A DNA stretch of 64,000 nt from Candidatus Lindowbacteria bacterium RIFCSPLOWO2_12_FULL_62_27 (GTDB lineage Bacteria > Lindowbacteria > 2-12-FULL-62-27). Positions 34,866 to 42,823 of this stretch are shown one piece after another. The position numbers and the translations under genes were made by a program. The stretch is taken from positions 215,248 to 279,247 of the forward strand of contig MFPR01000020.1 of assembly GCA_001784175.1 (NCBI GenBank), given 5' to 3'. Under the pieces are notes generated by a model. The model ran no database searches and was not told where the DNA came from. It saw nothing but the letters and a program-made list of their open reading frames with translations. Positions within the stretch are counted from its first letter, which is position 1. The number at the start of each line of letters is the position of its first letter.

Positions 34866-36409
34866 GCTATCTGGAAGCGAATCTCGAGGCGCTGGCGACC
34901 GTCCAGCCCATGTTGGCGGAGGAGCTTCGCCTCCATCCAACGGCGCGGCACATTGAACTTATGCCGCTCGCGGATGAAATCCCGACCCTGGACGCGATCA
35001 TCGTGGTGGGACTACCGTCCTGGGAAAGCCTTCTGTCCATCCTTGGCAGCCGGATCCCGGTGGTCATTCTGTCGCACGACGCACTGCCGGAGATCAGAAC
35101 GTACCTGACGCTGCTGGACATCCGGCAGGCGATTCTGTCCGGGAGAATCTCCTTTGCGGTCGGCGAGGACGGTGTGCTGCAGGTCCTGAACGACATTTTC
35201 GGCACGCTGTACCGCCGGCGGATCACGCTGTTCGGCCGGACGGGGTCGGACAGCCACGGGCGGGCGCTGAAGGAGCTGCAGTTTTTCGACACGCTCTGTT
35301 CGTCGAACCGCGCGACGCTGGACCAATTTGCGGAGGAGTGGCAGAACAACGTGTCGGACAATCTGCAGGATTTTCTGTCCGGCCCTTTTTTGGAGGACCA
35401 GGCGGGCCGATGGTCGGGCGGTGAAGCGGTGGTGGTGGCGGCCGGGCCAAGCTTGGATGAAGTGGACATTCCGGCGGCGTTCAAGGGGGCGCCGGTGGTG
35501 GCCTGTGACACGGCGGTTCCGGTGCTGGGCATGAGGGGGGTGGCGCCGGACCTGATCGTGACGCTGGATTCGTCGGTGTCCAACCAGGCCTATTTGCAGA
35601 ATCTGCCGGAGGAGATTTATCAGCGCAGTATTCTGTGCGCGACGCCCTTGGTGTCACGGCGCGTGTATCAGCGTTTTTCGAACGTCCTGTTTTATAGTTA
35701 CGGGCATCCGACGCTCGACCGTCTGCGGGCCCAAGGGCTGCCATTTCAACCGCTGGCAAGCGGCGGGAGCGTGGCGCTCACCTCGGTGGACATCACGCGG
35801 CTTTTGGGCGCGCGGCGGGTGTATCTGCTCGGATTCGATTTTCAGTTTTATCCCTTTCGCACGCACGCGCGAGGCACCGGCGCGGCGCTCAGGGCAGTGC
35901 GGTCGTCGAGCCGGCTGCTGCCCGTAGAGTTGTTCGTGTATGAGTATCAGAACGAGCTAGAGGCCACCCCGACAGGGGAGCATGCGCGGGCGGCGCTGAT
36001 GGACAGGAAATTCCAGAAATGGCGCGAATGGCTCGAGCTCTATGTCCGGAACAACGATATAGAACTTTTTCAAATGTCCCGGAACACCGCGCCGATTGCA
36101 GGCGTGCGGCCGGGCAAGCCGGAAGGAGGCGGGGGTTACAGCCGTCCGAACCTGCGTCGCCGGCCGATCCTGCCGGACGTGGAGCGGGATATGAAGTTTC
36201 TGTTGAAGGAACTCGACATCGCGCTGACGGTGTCGCCGGAGGATATCCCGCGGCAGGTATCGGGCCTACCGCGTGTGAATCAGAGTCTCGGATATGTGCT
36301 GGCGTGGTTATCGGACAAGCCTGCGTCGGAGTCGCGGGAGAAACTGCGTGCGATCCTGTTGAGGTATCGGACCGGCGTCCAAGCCGCGCTGGGCGGTCAG
36401 GGCCGGTAG
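34862..36409 (+). CDS. Maf/MptE-like (DUF115) protein 2
   Basis: Paralogue of the preceding gene, 515 residues: AVVVAAGPSLDEVDIPAAFKG, VAPDLIVTLDSSVSNQAYLQ, PLASGGSVALTSVDITRLLGARRVYLLGFDFQF. The two proteins are clearly divergent outside these motifs, so they may act on different sugars or form a hetero-complex. The 3' end overlaps the convergent TPR lipoprotein gene by 13 bases. Confidence 0.82.
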   Translation: MSYLEANLEALATVQPMLAEELRLHPTARHIELMPLADEIPTLDAIIVVGLPSWESLLSILGSRIPVVILSHDALPEIRTYLTLLDIRQAILSGRISFAVGEDGVLQVLNDIFGTLYRRRITLFGRTGSDSHGRALKELQFFDTLCSSNRATLDQFAEEWQNNVSDNLQDFLSGPFLEDQAGRWSGGEAVVVAAGPSLDEVDIPAAFKGAPVVACDTAVPVLGMRGVAPDLIVTLDSSVSNQAYLQNLPEEIYQRSILCATPLVSRRVYQRFSNVLFYSYGHPTLDRLRAQGLPFQPLASGGSVALTSVDITRLLGARRVYLLGFDFQFYPFRTHARGTGAALRAVRSSSRLLPVELFVYEYQNELEATPTGEHARAALMDRKFQKWREWLELYVRNNDIELFQMSRNTAPIAGVRPGKPEGGGGYSRPNLRRRPILPDVERDMKFLLKELDIALTVSPEDIPRQVSGLPRVNQSLGYVLAWLSDKPASESREKLRAILLRYRTGVQAALGGQGR

Positions 36410-37008
36410 AGGGCTTTTTGCTGCCGGTAAAGCGAGTTGTCGGTATCGAGGGCGATGGCGGTGTCGATGGCCGTGATCGCCGCGGCGATATTGTTGAGCT
36501 TGTACTCGAGTTCCGCGAGGGTGCTCCATGCGGCGGCCTTGTCGGCGTCCCCGATTTTTTCGACGGCCGTGCGTGCGAATCCGCGCGCCGCGTCGAGTTT
36601 TTCGTTGCGGGCGCAGTAGACGTTGGCGGCGATCAGAAGCGTGATGGGGTTGCCGCCGTCCATCGAGACGGCCTTCTCCGTCGCCTCCCGGGCCTCGTCG
36701 AGTTTGCCGAGTTCGTAATACGCGCGCGCGAGGTTGACGTGTGGCGCGGCGTAGGGTGTCTTGGAGAGGACGCCCGCCAGCTTGAAAAAGGGGATGGCCT
36801 CCTCGACACGATCGAGGTCCTGGAGGACGACTCCCAGATTGTTGTGCGCGATCGGATCCCTCGGCCGGAACTTGACAGCCTTGCGGTAGAACTGCTCCGC
36901 TCCCTCGAGGTCGCCTTTCTGGTACGCTTCGTACCCCTTGCCGACATAGTTCACGAGGGTGATGCAGGCCGAAAGGCCAAGTAGCGCCACCCATGCCAGA
37001 CGTTTCAT
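36397..37008 (-). CDS. TPR-repeat lipoprotein
   Basis: A 203-residue protein with a lipobox (VALLGLSAC, Cys at residue 15) followed by about five tetratricopeptide repeats (KGYEAYQKGDLEGAEQFYRKAV; AHNNLGVVLQDLDRVEEAIPFF; PHVNLARAYYELGKLDEAREATEKAV and so on). It is probably anchored in the inner leaflet of the outer membrane as a scaffold. TATCCT six bases before ATG 37008 may be a leaderless -10. The start overlaps head-to-head with the next gene. Confidence 0.85.
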   Translation of the reverse strand: MKRLAWVALLGLSACITLVNYVGKGYEAYQKGDLEGAEQFYRKAVKFRPRDPIAHNNLGVVLQDLDRVEEAIPFFKLAGVLSKTPYAAPHVNLARAYYELGKLDEAREATEKAVSMDGGNPITLLIAANVYCARNEKLDAARGFARTAVEKIGDADKAAAWSTLAELEYKLNNIAAAITAIDTAIALDTDNSLYRQQKALYRP

Positions 37009-38036
37009 GGACCAAGGATACCAAAGACCGGCGGAAATTTCTCCGAAACGTTACGATCTGCCTCGGCGTCCTCCTGACGGCGGGGGCGCTGGAGATGCTG
37101 ATTCTTGCGCAGGGCCCGCGGTCGCCGGTTGCTCCGTATGAATCCGATTACCTTCGCGGCGACGCGCCGGCCTACCATTGGACTCCGATGAAACGGGTGG
37201 TGTCGGCGCTGACGGATGGAACCGGCGTTTCGATGTCGATTCAGCGTCAGCGAGCGGTGGCTTCGGTCTTGAGATTGGCCGGCCTTCTGGCCCTCTTGGT
37301 CTGGGCGATCCGGGAGATGGGATGGGTCGCGGGCCCGGCCGCGTTTGTCATTTTCGTGTCTTTACCGCCGACCCTTCCGGTCCTGACGCGACTGGACCCG
37401 TGGATGGACAGTGTTTGCTACAGTTGGATCGCGCTTCTTGGCTGGAGTCTGGCGCGAGTAGATGTCGGCGGGAGAGGGGGGATATTTGTCGCCGGTGTTT
37501 TATGCGGCCTTGCGGTGGACTCAAAGGCGACGGCGCTCCTGACGCTTGCGCCGGCGTCGGTGATGTACGGCCGGCGCATCGCGTTGCCGGCCGTCGGTGT
37601 TTTTCTTTTGGGCGTGATGGGCGGGATGGGCCTATCCGCGCCCGCGTGGCTGCTTCATCCCTCCCTGCTTCTCGCGCACCTTCAATACTGGCAATCCGTC
37701 AATGCTCAGCTTCCGGCGTTGCCGGTCTTTTTCCCCTGGACCGCGCTGGGGGCGGGCGTTCCGTGTGTCGTATGGATTCTTGCGATCTATGGCGCGTGTA
37801 CGCTCCGGCGTCAAACTCCGATCCGCACCGCTGGAATCCTTTTCGCCGTTCCTGTCGTGTTCTTCATGGTGTATCGTTCGGTTCCGCCCGAAGGCGTCCG
37901 GCACCTGTACATGGCGCTGCCCTTCCTGTCGGCCGTGGCCGCCTCCGGTTGGATGCGGGTCAATCCGCCCCTGAAAGTACTGTCCGTCGTTGCGTGGCTG
38001 CTCGAACTGAACTGGAGAGTATTTACGCCGCCGTAG
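36993..38036 (+). CDS. Polytopic membrane protein, GT-C glycosyltransferase-like
   Basis: 347 residues with eight or more hydrophobic segments (for example VTICLGVLLTAGALEMLIL, GPAAFVIFVSLPPTLPVL, VFLLGVMGGMGLSAPAWLL). A periplasmic loop after the first segment (APYESDYLRGDAPAYHW) and LAVDSKATALLTLAP are reminiscent of the ArnT/PMT (GT39) class that use lipid-linked sugars. No decisive catalytic motif is seen. ATG 36993 would overlap the divergent lipoprotein gene by 16 bases, so a start further in (ATG 37095) is possible. Confidence 0.6.
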   Translation: MPDVSWTKDTKDRRKFLRNVTICLGVLLTAGALEMLILAQGPRSPVAPYESDYLRGDAPAYHWTPMKRVVSALTDGTGVSMSIQRQRAVASVLRLAGLLALLVWAIREMGWVAGPAAFVIFVSLPPTLPVLTRLDPWMDSVCYSWIALLGWSLARVDVGGRGGIFVAGVLCGLAVDSKATALLTLAPASVMYGRRIALPAVGVFLLGVMGGMGLSAPAWLLHPSLLLAHLQYWQSVNAQLPALPVFFPWTALGAGVPCVVWILAIYGACTLRRQTPIRTAGILFAVPVVFFMVYRSVPPEGVRHLYMALPFLSAVAASGWMRVNPPLKVLSVVAWLLELNWRVFTPP

Positions 38037-38038
38037 AG

Positions 38039-38863
38039 TCACTCCCTGGATTTTCGCAAATCAGCGCTTGCAGCTTTGAGGCGTTCGCGTTCGGTGCGGG
38101 TGAGGCTGTTCATGCCGGACCTGGCGATTTTGTCGAGGAGGGTGTCGAGCTCGGCGGCGGAGAGCCGGAGTTTTTCGGATTTGCGTCGTTCGTATTTCTG
38201 GCGGACCGACGATACCCATCGCACGACGGCGTTGGGCCGCGCCGATTCACGCCGCTGGTTGAACGCAAGTTTTCGCGTGACCCAGAAGAACACGAGACCG
38301 GTCGCCAGCCCGCCGAGATGGGCCACATGCGCGACGTTTCCGGCGCCTTCGATGCTGTAGATGAGGTCGATCAATCCAAAAATGACGATGAACCACCGGG
38401 CCTGGACGGGCACCGGGAAAAACCACAGATAGACGGGCCGGTACGGGAAGAGGACCGCAAAGGCCACGAGCACGCCGTAGAGCGCGCCGGAGGACCCGAG
38501 AATGATGCCGTTCGGGTACGCGATGCAGGCGAGGAGCGCTGCGCCGAATCCGCAGAGCGTGTAATAGGTGAAGAACTTTCTGGACCCCATCACCTGCTCG
38601 ACATCGGGGCCGAACATGAAAAGCCCGAACAGATTGAAGAGTACGTGCATCACATCGAAATGGAGGTACATGTAGGTAAAGAACTGCCAGACCATGCCGC
38701 CTTCGAGAGCCTGCGCCGGCGCCAGGGCCAGCAGGTTCCACGGCACCCAGCGGGTCGTGAGGAACTTCAGCAGATACAAAATGGCGTTGACCCAGAGGAG
38801 TCTGCGGACGACGGGCGTGAGCCACGACCCGATGCCGGATTCTCCGCGGATGGCGTTGTTCAT
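38039..38863 (-). CDS. Rhomboid family intramembrane serine protease
   Basis: 274 residues with about six transmembrane segments. The catalytic Ser is in GIILGSSGALYGVLVAF (GxSG) and the His in NVAHVAHLGGLATGL; the MYLHFDVMHVLFNLFGLFMFG loop with the HxxxN pattern is typical. The C-terminal ~70 residues are charged and cytosolic. Start MNNAIRGESG at ATG 38863; the longer open frame upstream is a LysR shadow. Substrates are unknown. Confidence 0.92.
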   Translation of the reverse strand: MNNAIRGESGIGSWLTPVVRRLLWVNAILYLLKFLTTRWVPWNLLALAPAQALEGGMVWQFFTYMYLHFDVMHVLFNLFGLFMFGPDVEQVMGSRKFFTYYTLCGFGAALLACIAYPNGIILGSSGALYGVLVAFAVLFPYRPVYLWFFPVPVQARWFIVIFGLIDLIYSIEGAGNVAHVAHLGGLATGLVFFWVTRKLAFNQRRESARPNAVVRWVSSVRQKYERRKSEKLRLSAAELDTLLDKIARSGMNSLTRTERERLKAASADLRKSRE

Positions 38864-38894
38864 GATGTAAGTGTACAGCCGTCGCGCGTCGGAT

Positions 38895-39830
38895 TCAAGT
38901 TTGTGACGGCTTGAACCCGCACGCGGCCTCCATGAACCGGATGACGGATTGCGGGGTGTACCGTTCCGTCGAATAGTAAACGCCGGCGTCCCGTTCGGGC
39001 AGAAGGCGCGCCGGCAGGGGTCGTGCGGCCAGGGAGGCCGGGATGATGTCCCGGGCGGATCCGTCGACGACCGCCGCGCCGAGTCCGGCGGCGGCATATC
39101 GAATCCGCGCCTCCGACGAGGTGACCTCGATGAAACTTTTCAGCCGCTCGGCCGTCGTCACCTTCGACAGAATCGCCATGATCTCGATGCAGGTTCCGGA
39201 GTTTCGGGAGGGCAGAATGAGACTTGCGGCGGCCAGTTTGCCGGCGGTGATCGTTCCACCCGCCAGGGGATGTCCCTTGGGCATCACCAGGAGTCTGGGG
39301 AATGTCCATAGGCGCTTGAAGGCGACGCCGTCGGGCGGCGGTCGCCGATGGGACACGGCGAGGTCGATGTCGGCCGCCTGAAGCATGCGTATCAAGTCGT
39401 CGCCGGACCCGCAGCGGACGCGGATCGACGCGCGGCCGTGCTTGGCCCTGAACCGGCCGATCAGCTTCGGCAACAGGGTCTCCGCGAAACTGGATTTCGT
39501 TCCGATCGTGACGACCCCGGCCGCGCGGCCCTTGCCCGCCTCGTCCAGCGCCAGGAGTTTCAGGGATTCGACCATTCCCAGAATCCGTCCCGCCTCGCGG
39601 TAGACCTTTTCGCCAAAGGCCGTCCGCCGCGTCCGGTCGCGCGGCTCGAACAGCTTGCCGCCCAGGATCTCCTCCAGCCGCATGACGGCCCGCGACACCG
39701 CCGGCTGCTCGATCCCCAGCTCCCGGGCCAGTCCCCGGTACGTTTGGCGCCCGGCCACCGCCGAAAAGCAGCGGATCTGCTGCAGCGTCACCGCCCCGAT
39801 GTGGTGCGCCTCAAACGTCGATGATTTCAT
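38895..39830 (-). CDS. LysR-family transcriptional regulator
   Basis: The N-terminal HTH is LQQIRCFSAVAGRQTYRGLARELGIEQPAVSRAVMRLEEILGGKLFEP, followed by the linker helix and a substrate-binding domain (GVVTIGTKSSFAETLLPKLIGRF; GHPLAGGTITAGKLA). 311 residues. It is divergent from the zinc-ribbon/ssb pair, with back-to-back promoters that interleave at 39840-39886, so it may control that operon. The effector is unknown. Confidence 0.92.
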   Translation of the reverse strand: MKSSTFEAHHIGAVTLQQIRCFSAVAGRQTYRGLARELGIEQPAVSRAVMRLEEILGGKLFEPRDRTRRTAFGEKVYREAGRILGMVESLKLLALDEAGKGRAAGVVTIGTKSSFAETLLPKLIGRFRAKHGRASIRVRCGSGDDLIRMLQAADIDLAVSHRRPPPDGVAFKRLWTFPRLLVMPKGHPLAGGTITAGKLAAASLILPSRNSGTCIEIMAILSKVTTAERLKSFIEVTSSEARIRYAAAGLGAAVVDGSARDIIPASLAARPLPARLLPERDAGVYYSTERYTPQSVIRFMEAACGFKPSQT

Positions 39831-39839
39831 GTAATCATT

Positions 39840-39886
39840 TCTATACTATTTATGAATTGGACAAATCAAGGGTCCCGGACGATAAT
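39840..39886. promoter_or_regulatory. Overlapping divergent promoters, lysR and zinc-ribbon/ssb
   Basis: For lysR (minus): TTGATT 39864-39869, 18-base spacer, TATAGA 39840-39845, nine bases before ATG 39830 (leaderless type). For the plus gene: TTGGAC 39857-39862, 18-base spacer, GATAAT 39881-39886. The two promoters share 39857-39869, so binding of RNA polymerase or the LysR protein to one should affect the other. Confidence 0.45.
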
Positions 39887-39915
39887 GGGGGCGATAAGAA
39901 AAGGAGAGGAGGCGG

Positions 39916-40254
39916 ATGGAGATGAAGTTCAGGATGCGGTTTCGGGTCGGCGGGTCGGGCTTGGAGGTGGAGGACGAGGCCGAAAGCACGACCGAGTTTT
40001 TCAAAAAGGTCACCTTCTACCATTCCCTGCCCGAAACGTGCGGGAACTGCGGCAAAGGCCGCATCGTGTTTGACCACCGGATCGCGCAGGGCTACCAGTT
40101 TTACGAGATCAAGTGCCGCGACTGCAACCACGTGTTGAGATTCGGGCAATACAAAGAGGACGCCGAGCTGTTCGCCAAGTCGTGGGTCGAGAAACCTTCG
40201 CAGGAGGCGCCGGGCGTCCTCCATGAATCGGTTCGCGGCTTTGGGCCGCGATAG
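39916..40254 (+). CDS. Zinc-ribbon protein upstream of ssb
   Basis: A 112-residue protein. The core CGNCGKGRIVFDHRIAQGYQFYEIKCRDCNHVLRFGQY has two CxxC pairs (CGNC, CRDC) and will bind one zinc. It is preceded by a beta-like N-terminus ending in STTEFFKKVTFYHSLPE. Similar small proteins occur beside single-strand binding proteins in phage-derived settings, but I do not know a defined function. The start is preceded by GGAGG, and ssb follows 24 bases later, so an SSB-linked DNA role is the simplest guess. Confidence 0.75.
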   Translation: MEMKFRMRFRVGGSGLEVEDEAESTTEFFKKVTFYHSLPETCGNCGKGRIVFDHRIAQGYQFYEIKCRDCNHVLRFGQYKEDAELFAKSWVEKPSQEAPGVLHESVRGFGPR

Positions 40255-40278
40255 AATCTGACAGAGGGAGCGTGTGTG

Positions 40279-40716
40279 ATGCCAAACTTCAACAAAGTGC
40301 TTCTCGCGGGCAACCTGACGCGGGACCCAGAACTAAAGCAGATGCCGCAAGGTTCGGCCGTCGCGAAATTCGGGATGGCGATCAACCGCCGCTACAAGGG
40401 CGGTGACGGAGAACTCAAGGAGGAAACCACCTTCGTCGACGTTTCCACCTTCTCCCATCAGGCGGAGACCGTTTCAAAGTTCCTCATGAAGGGCGCCGCC
40501 GTTCTGGTCGAGGGCCGGCTGAAATTCGACCGATGGGACGACAAGACGACGGGCCAGAAAAAGTCCAAGCTCTACGTCATCGCCGAGCGCGTGCAGTTTT
40601 TATCGGCGCGTCGGGCGGCCTCCGACGCGCCAGGCGCCCCGGATAACGGCAACGACGCCATGCCCGTCGGTGTCGCCGGCGCCGGCCTGCCGCCGGAGGA
40701 CGACGCGCCGTTTTGA
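40279..40716 (+). CDS. ssb: Single-stranded DNA-binding protein SSB
   Basis: OB-fold SSB of 145 residues: NKVLLAGNLTRDPELKQMPQGSAVAKFGMAINRRY, then FVDVSTFSHQAETVSKFLMKGAAVLVEGRLKFDRWDD. The Gly/Ala-rich tail ends in PPEDDAPF, close to the canonical DDIPF tip that recruits repair and replication partners. ATG 40279 is preceded by GAGGGAG. It follows the zinc-ribbon gene. Confidence 0.95.
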   Translation: MPNFNKVLLAGNLTRDPELKQMPQGSAVAKFGMAINRRYKGGDGELKEETTFVDVSTFSHQAETVSKFLMKGAAVLVEGRLKFDRWDDKTTGQKKSKLYVIAERVQFLSARRAASDAPGAPDNGNDAMPVGVAGAGLPPEDDAPF

Positions 40717-40745
40717 GAGGCCGATCACCGGAGGGCCAGTCACTC

Positions 40746-40774
40746 TTGACTCCAGAACCGGATCGCCGTAATAT
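40746..40774 (+). promoter_or_regulatory. Strong sigma70-like promoter downstream of ssb
   Basis: TTGACT (40746-40751), exactly 17 bases, TAATAT (40769-40774): five of six and five of six matches to consensus. It fires into the small structured unit that ends at an intrinsic terminator at 40855. Confidence 0.65.
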
Positions 40775-40778
40775 TAAG

Positions 40779-40855
40779 GCGAGTGACAATCGCGTTACCT
40801 GTTGAGCACGGGTAGTTGAGAGGAAAGGCCCGGAGGAAACTTCGGGTCTTTTTTT
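40779..40855 (+). ncRNA. Candidate ~75-nt small RNA or attenuated leader
   Basis: The transcript expected from the promoter at 40746-40774 folds into three hairpins in series. They are GCGA/TCGC with a seven-base loop (40779-40793), TACCTG/CGGGTA with a seven-base loop TTGAGCA (40796-40814), and a terminator hairpin with a GAAA tetraloop and T7 run. There is no ORF. It contains two AGGA motifs, one before and one in the terminator hairpin, as in CsrA-binding sites. It may be a free sRNA or an attenuator for the epimerase gene 55 bases downstream. It matches no RNA family I recognise. Confidence 0.5.
40827..40855 (+). terminator. Intrinsic terminator with GAAA tetraloop
   Basis: GGCCCGGAG (40827-40835), GAAA, CTTCGGGTC (40840-40848), nine pairs with two G-U, followed by seven T (40849-40855). 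Confidence 0.8.
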
Positions 40856-40874
40856 GTCCGGGTTCGGCGATCTA

Positions 40875-40903
40875 TTGCGAGATATTGCAAGATAAGTTAG
40901 ACA
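40875..40903 (+). promoter_or_regulatory. Possible promoter of the polysaccharide cluster (leaderless type)
   Basis: TTGCGA (40875-40880), 17-base spacer, TAGACA (40898-40903), then six bases to ATG 40910. The -10 is weak (three consensus matches). Confidence 0.35.
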
Positions 40904-40909
40904 GGCCGA

Positions 40910-41860
40910 ATGAAAGTATTGGTCACGGGGGTTGCCGGGTTTATCGGGTCCAATCTGGCCGAGGCGCTGGTTCAGCGCGGGGACCGGGTGGTGGGACTGG
41001 ACAATTTATCGACCGGCCGCCGGGAGAATCTGCGGGATATGGAGGGCCAGGCCGAGTTTGAATTTGTGGAGGGCGACATCCGCGACGTGTCGGTGGCGCA
41101 GCGGGCGTGCCGGGGGGTCGAGGTGGTATTTCACCAGGCGGCGCTCCCGAGCGTGCCGCGATCCATCCAGGATCCCCGGGAGACATTTGAGGTCAACACG
41201 GGCGGCACGCTGAACCTGCTGATTGCGGCGAAGGACAGCGGCGTGCGGCGTTTTATCTTCGCGTCCAGTTCCTCGATCTACGGCAACGCGCCCGTCCAGC
41301 CGGTGCCGGAGACGACCGTTCCGAATCCGATATCTCCGTACGGCGCGTCGAAACTCGCGTCGGAGGCCTACGGGCATTCCTTTTCGGCGAGCTACGGGCT
41401 GTCGTTTTATGCATTGCGGTATTTCAACGTGTTCGGGCCGCGGCAGGACCCGAAATCGGAGTATGCGGCCGTCGTGCCGCGGTTCATGAGCAGTCTGACG
41501 AACGGCTCGAAGCCCACCGTGTACGGGGACGGCCAGCAGACTCGGGATTTCACGTATGTGGGCAATGTGGTTCGCGCCAATCTGCTGGTGGCGGACACGC
41601 CCTCGGCCGCGCCCGGCGCGTACAACATCGCGGCCGGTCGGCCGCACTCGGTGAAGGACCTGCTGGAGGCGTTGTGCGACATACTTGGCAAACCGTTTGA
41701 CCCGGCCTATGCGCCGAAGCGTCCCGGCGACATTTTGCATTCGTCGGCGGACATCGCGCGCGCGCGGGCCGGGCTGGGGTACGCGCCGGAAACCAACCTG
41801 CGCAATGGGTTGGAGCTGACGTGCCGGTCGGCGGGACTTGTGGCGGGGCGCCGGTCGTGA
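40910..41860 (+). CDS. NAD-dependent nucleotide-sugar 4-epimerase (GalE/WbpP-like SDR)
   Basis: Extended SDR of 316 residues: KVLVTGVAGFIGSNLAEALV (NAD site), catalytic ASSSSIYGN...SPYGASKLASE (Ser and YxxxK), NVFGPRQDP and VYGDGQQTRDFTYV. It most resembles UDP-GlcNAc/UDP-glucose 4-epimerases of O-antigen clusters. The first of three SDR genes in tandem; its stop overlaps the next start (GTGA). Exact sugar unknown. Confidence 0.85.
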   Translation: MKVLVTGVAGFIGSNLAEALVQRGDRVVGLDNLSTGRRENLRDMEGQAEFEFVEGDIRDVSVAQRACRGVEVVFHQAALPSVPRSIQDPRETFEVNTGGTLNLLIAAKDSGVRRFIFASSSSIYGNAPVQPVPETTVPNPISPYGASKLASEAYGHSFSASYGLSFYALRYFNVFGPRQDPKSEYAAVVPRFMSSLTNGSKPTVYGDGQQTRDFTYVGNVVRANLLVADTPSAAPGAYNIAAGRPHSVKDLLEALCDILGKPFDPAYAPKRPGDILHSSADIARARAGLGYAPETNLRNGLELTCRSAGLVAGRRS

Positions 41861-42822
41861 CGAGATTCCGGGCGCTCGTGACCGGCTGCGCCGGATTCAT
41901 CGGGTCGCATCTGTCGGAACGGCTGCTGTCGGACGGCTGGCAGGTGGTCGGGGTGGACGCGCTGACGGATTATTATTCCCGGCGGATCAAGCGCCGGAAC
42001 CTGCGATCTCTTCTATCGCACCGGCGGTTCGCGTTTCACCGCGCGGACCTGAACCGCATGGACCTTGACCGCGTGCTGCGCTCCATCGACATTGTTTTCC
42101 ATCAAGCGGCGCAGCCCGGCGTGCGTGCGAGCTGGGGGACGACGTTCCATATCTATACCGACTGCAATCTGCTCGCGACCCAGCGGCTGCTCGAGGCGGT
42201 GAGAGGCCGGCGATCCATCCTGAAATTTGTGTTTGCCAGCAGTTCCTCCGTCTACGGCAACGTCAGGCAGCTTCCGATGCGCGAGACGCAGCGGTGCGAG
42301 CCGTACTCGCCGTACGGCGTGACGAAGCTCGGCGCGGAGAACCTGTGCCAGTTGTACCATGCGAACTACGGCGTGCCGGCGGTGAGCCTGCGGTACTTCA
42401 CGGTGTACGGCCCGCGCCAGCGCCCGGACATGGCGTTTCACAAATTCATCGCGGCGGCCCTGGAGGGCAAGCCGATCCGGATTTACGGCACCGGCCGGCA
42501 GTCCCGGGATTTCACGTTCGTATCGGACATCGTCTCGGCGAACGTGGCGGCGGCCATCGGGGGGCAGTGCGGCGGGATCTACAATCTGGGCGGCGGGACG
42601 CGCGTGATCCTGCGGGACGCGCTTCGGATCCTGGAACGTCAGCTCGGCCGGCCGATCCGGCTGGTCTTTGAGGAGCACGCGCGCGGGGACGTGGACCGGA
42701 CGGGCGCGGACACGAGCCGCGCGCGGCGGGACTTGCTGTTCCGGCCGAAGACGAATCTGGCCGAGGGGCTTGCGGCGCAAATCGCGTGGCACCGGCAGAT
42801 GCGCGCGGAAGGGGTGCTTTGA
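41857..42822 (+). CDS. NAD-dependent epimerase (UDP-glucuronate 4-epimerase-like SDR)
   Basis: 321 residues from GTG 41857: RALVTGCAGFIGSHLSERLLSDG, then VVGVDALTDYYSRRIKRRNL, which is the loop typical of UDP-glucuronate 4-epimerases. FASSSSVYGN, SPYGVTKLGAENLC and YFTVYGPRQRPDMAF follow. It probably inverts C4 of a UDP-uronic acid for exopolysaccharide. It is coupled to the genes before and after it. Confidence 0.83.
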   Translation: MTRFRALVTGCAGFIGSHLSERLLSDGWQVVGVDALTDYYSRRIKRRNLRSLLSHRRFAFHRADLNRMDLDRVLRSIDIVFHQAAQPGVRASWGTTFHIYTDCNLLATQRLLEAVRGRRSILKFVFASSSSVYGNVRQLPMRETQRCEPYSPYGVTKLGAENLCQLYHANYGVPAVSLRYFTVYGPRQRPDMAFHKFIAAALEGKPIRIYGTGRQSRDFTFVSDIVSANVAAAIGGQCGGIYNLGGGTRVILRDALRILERQLGRPIRLVFEEHARGDVDRTGADTSRARRDLLFRPKTNLAEGLAAQIAWHRQMRAEGVL

Positions 42823-42823
42823 C

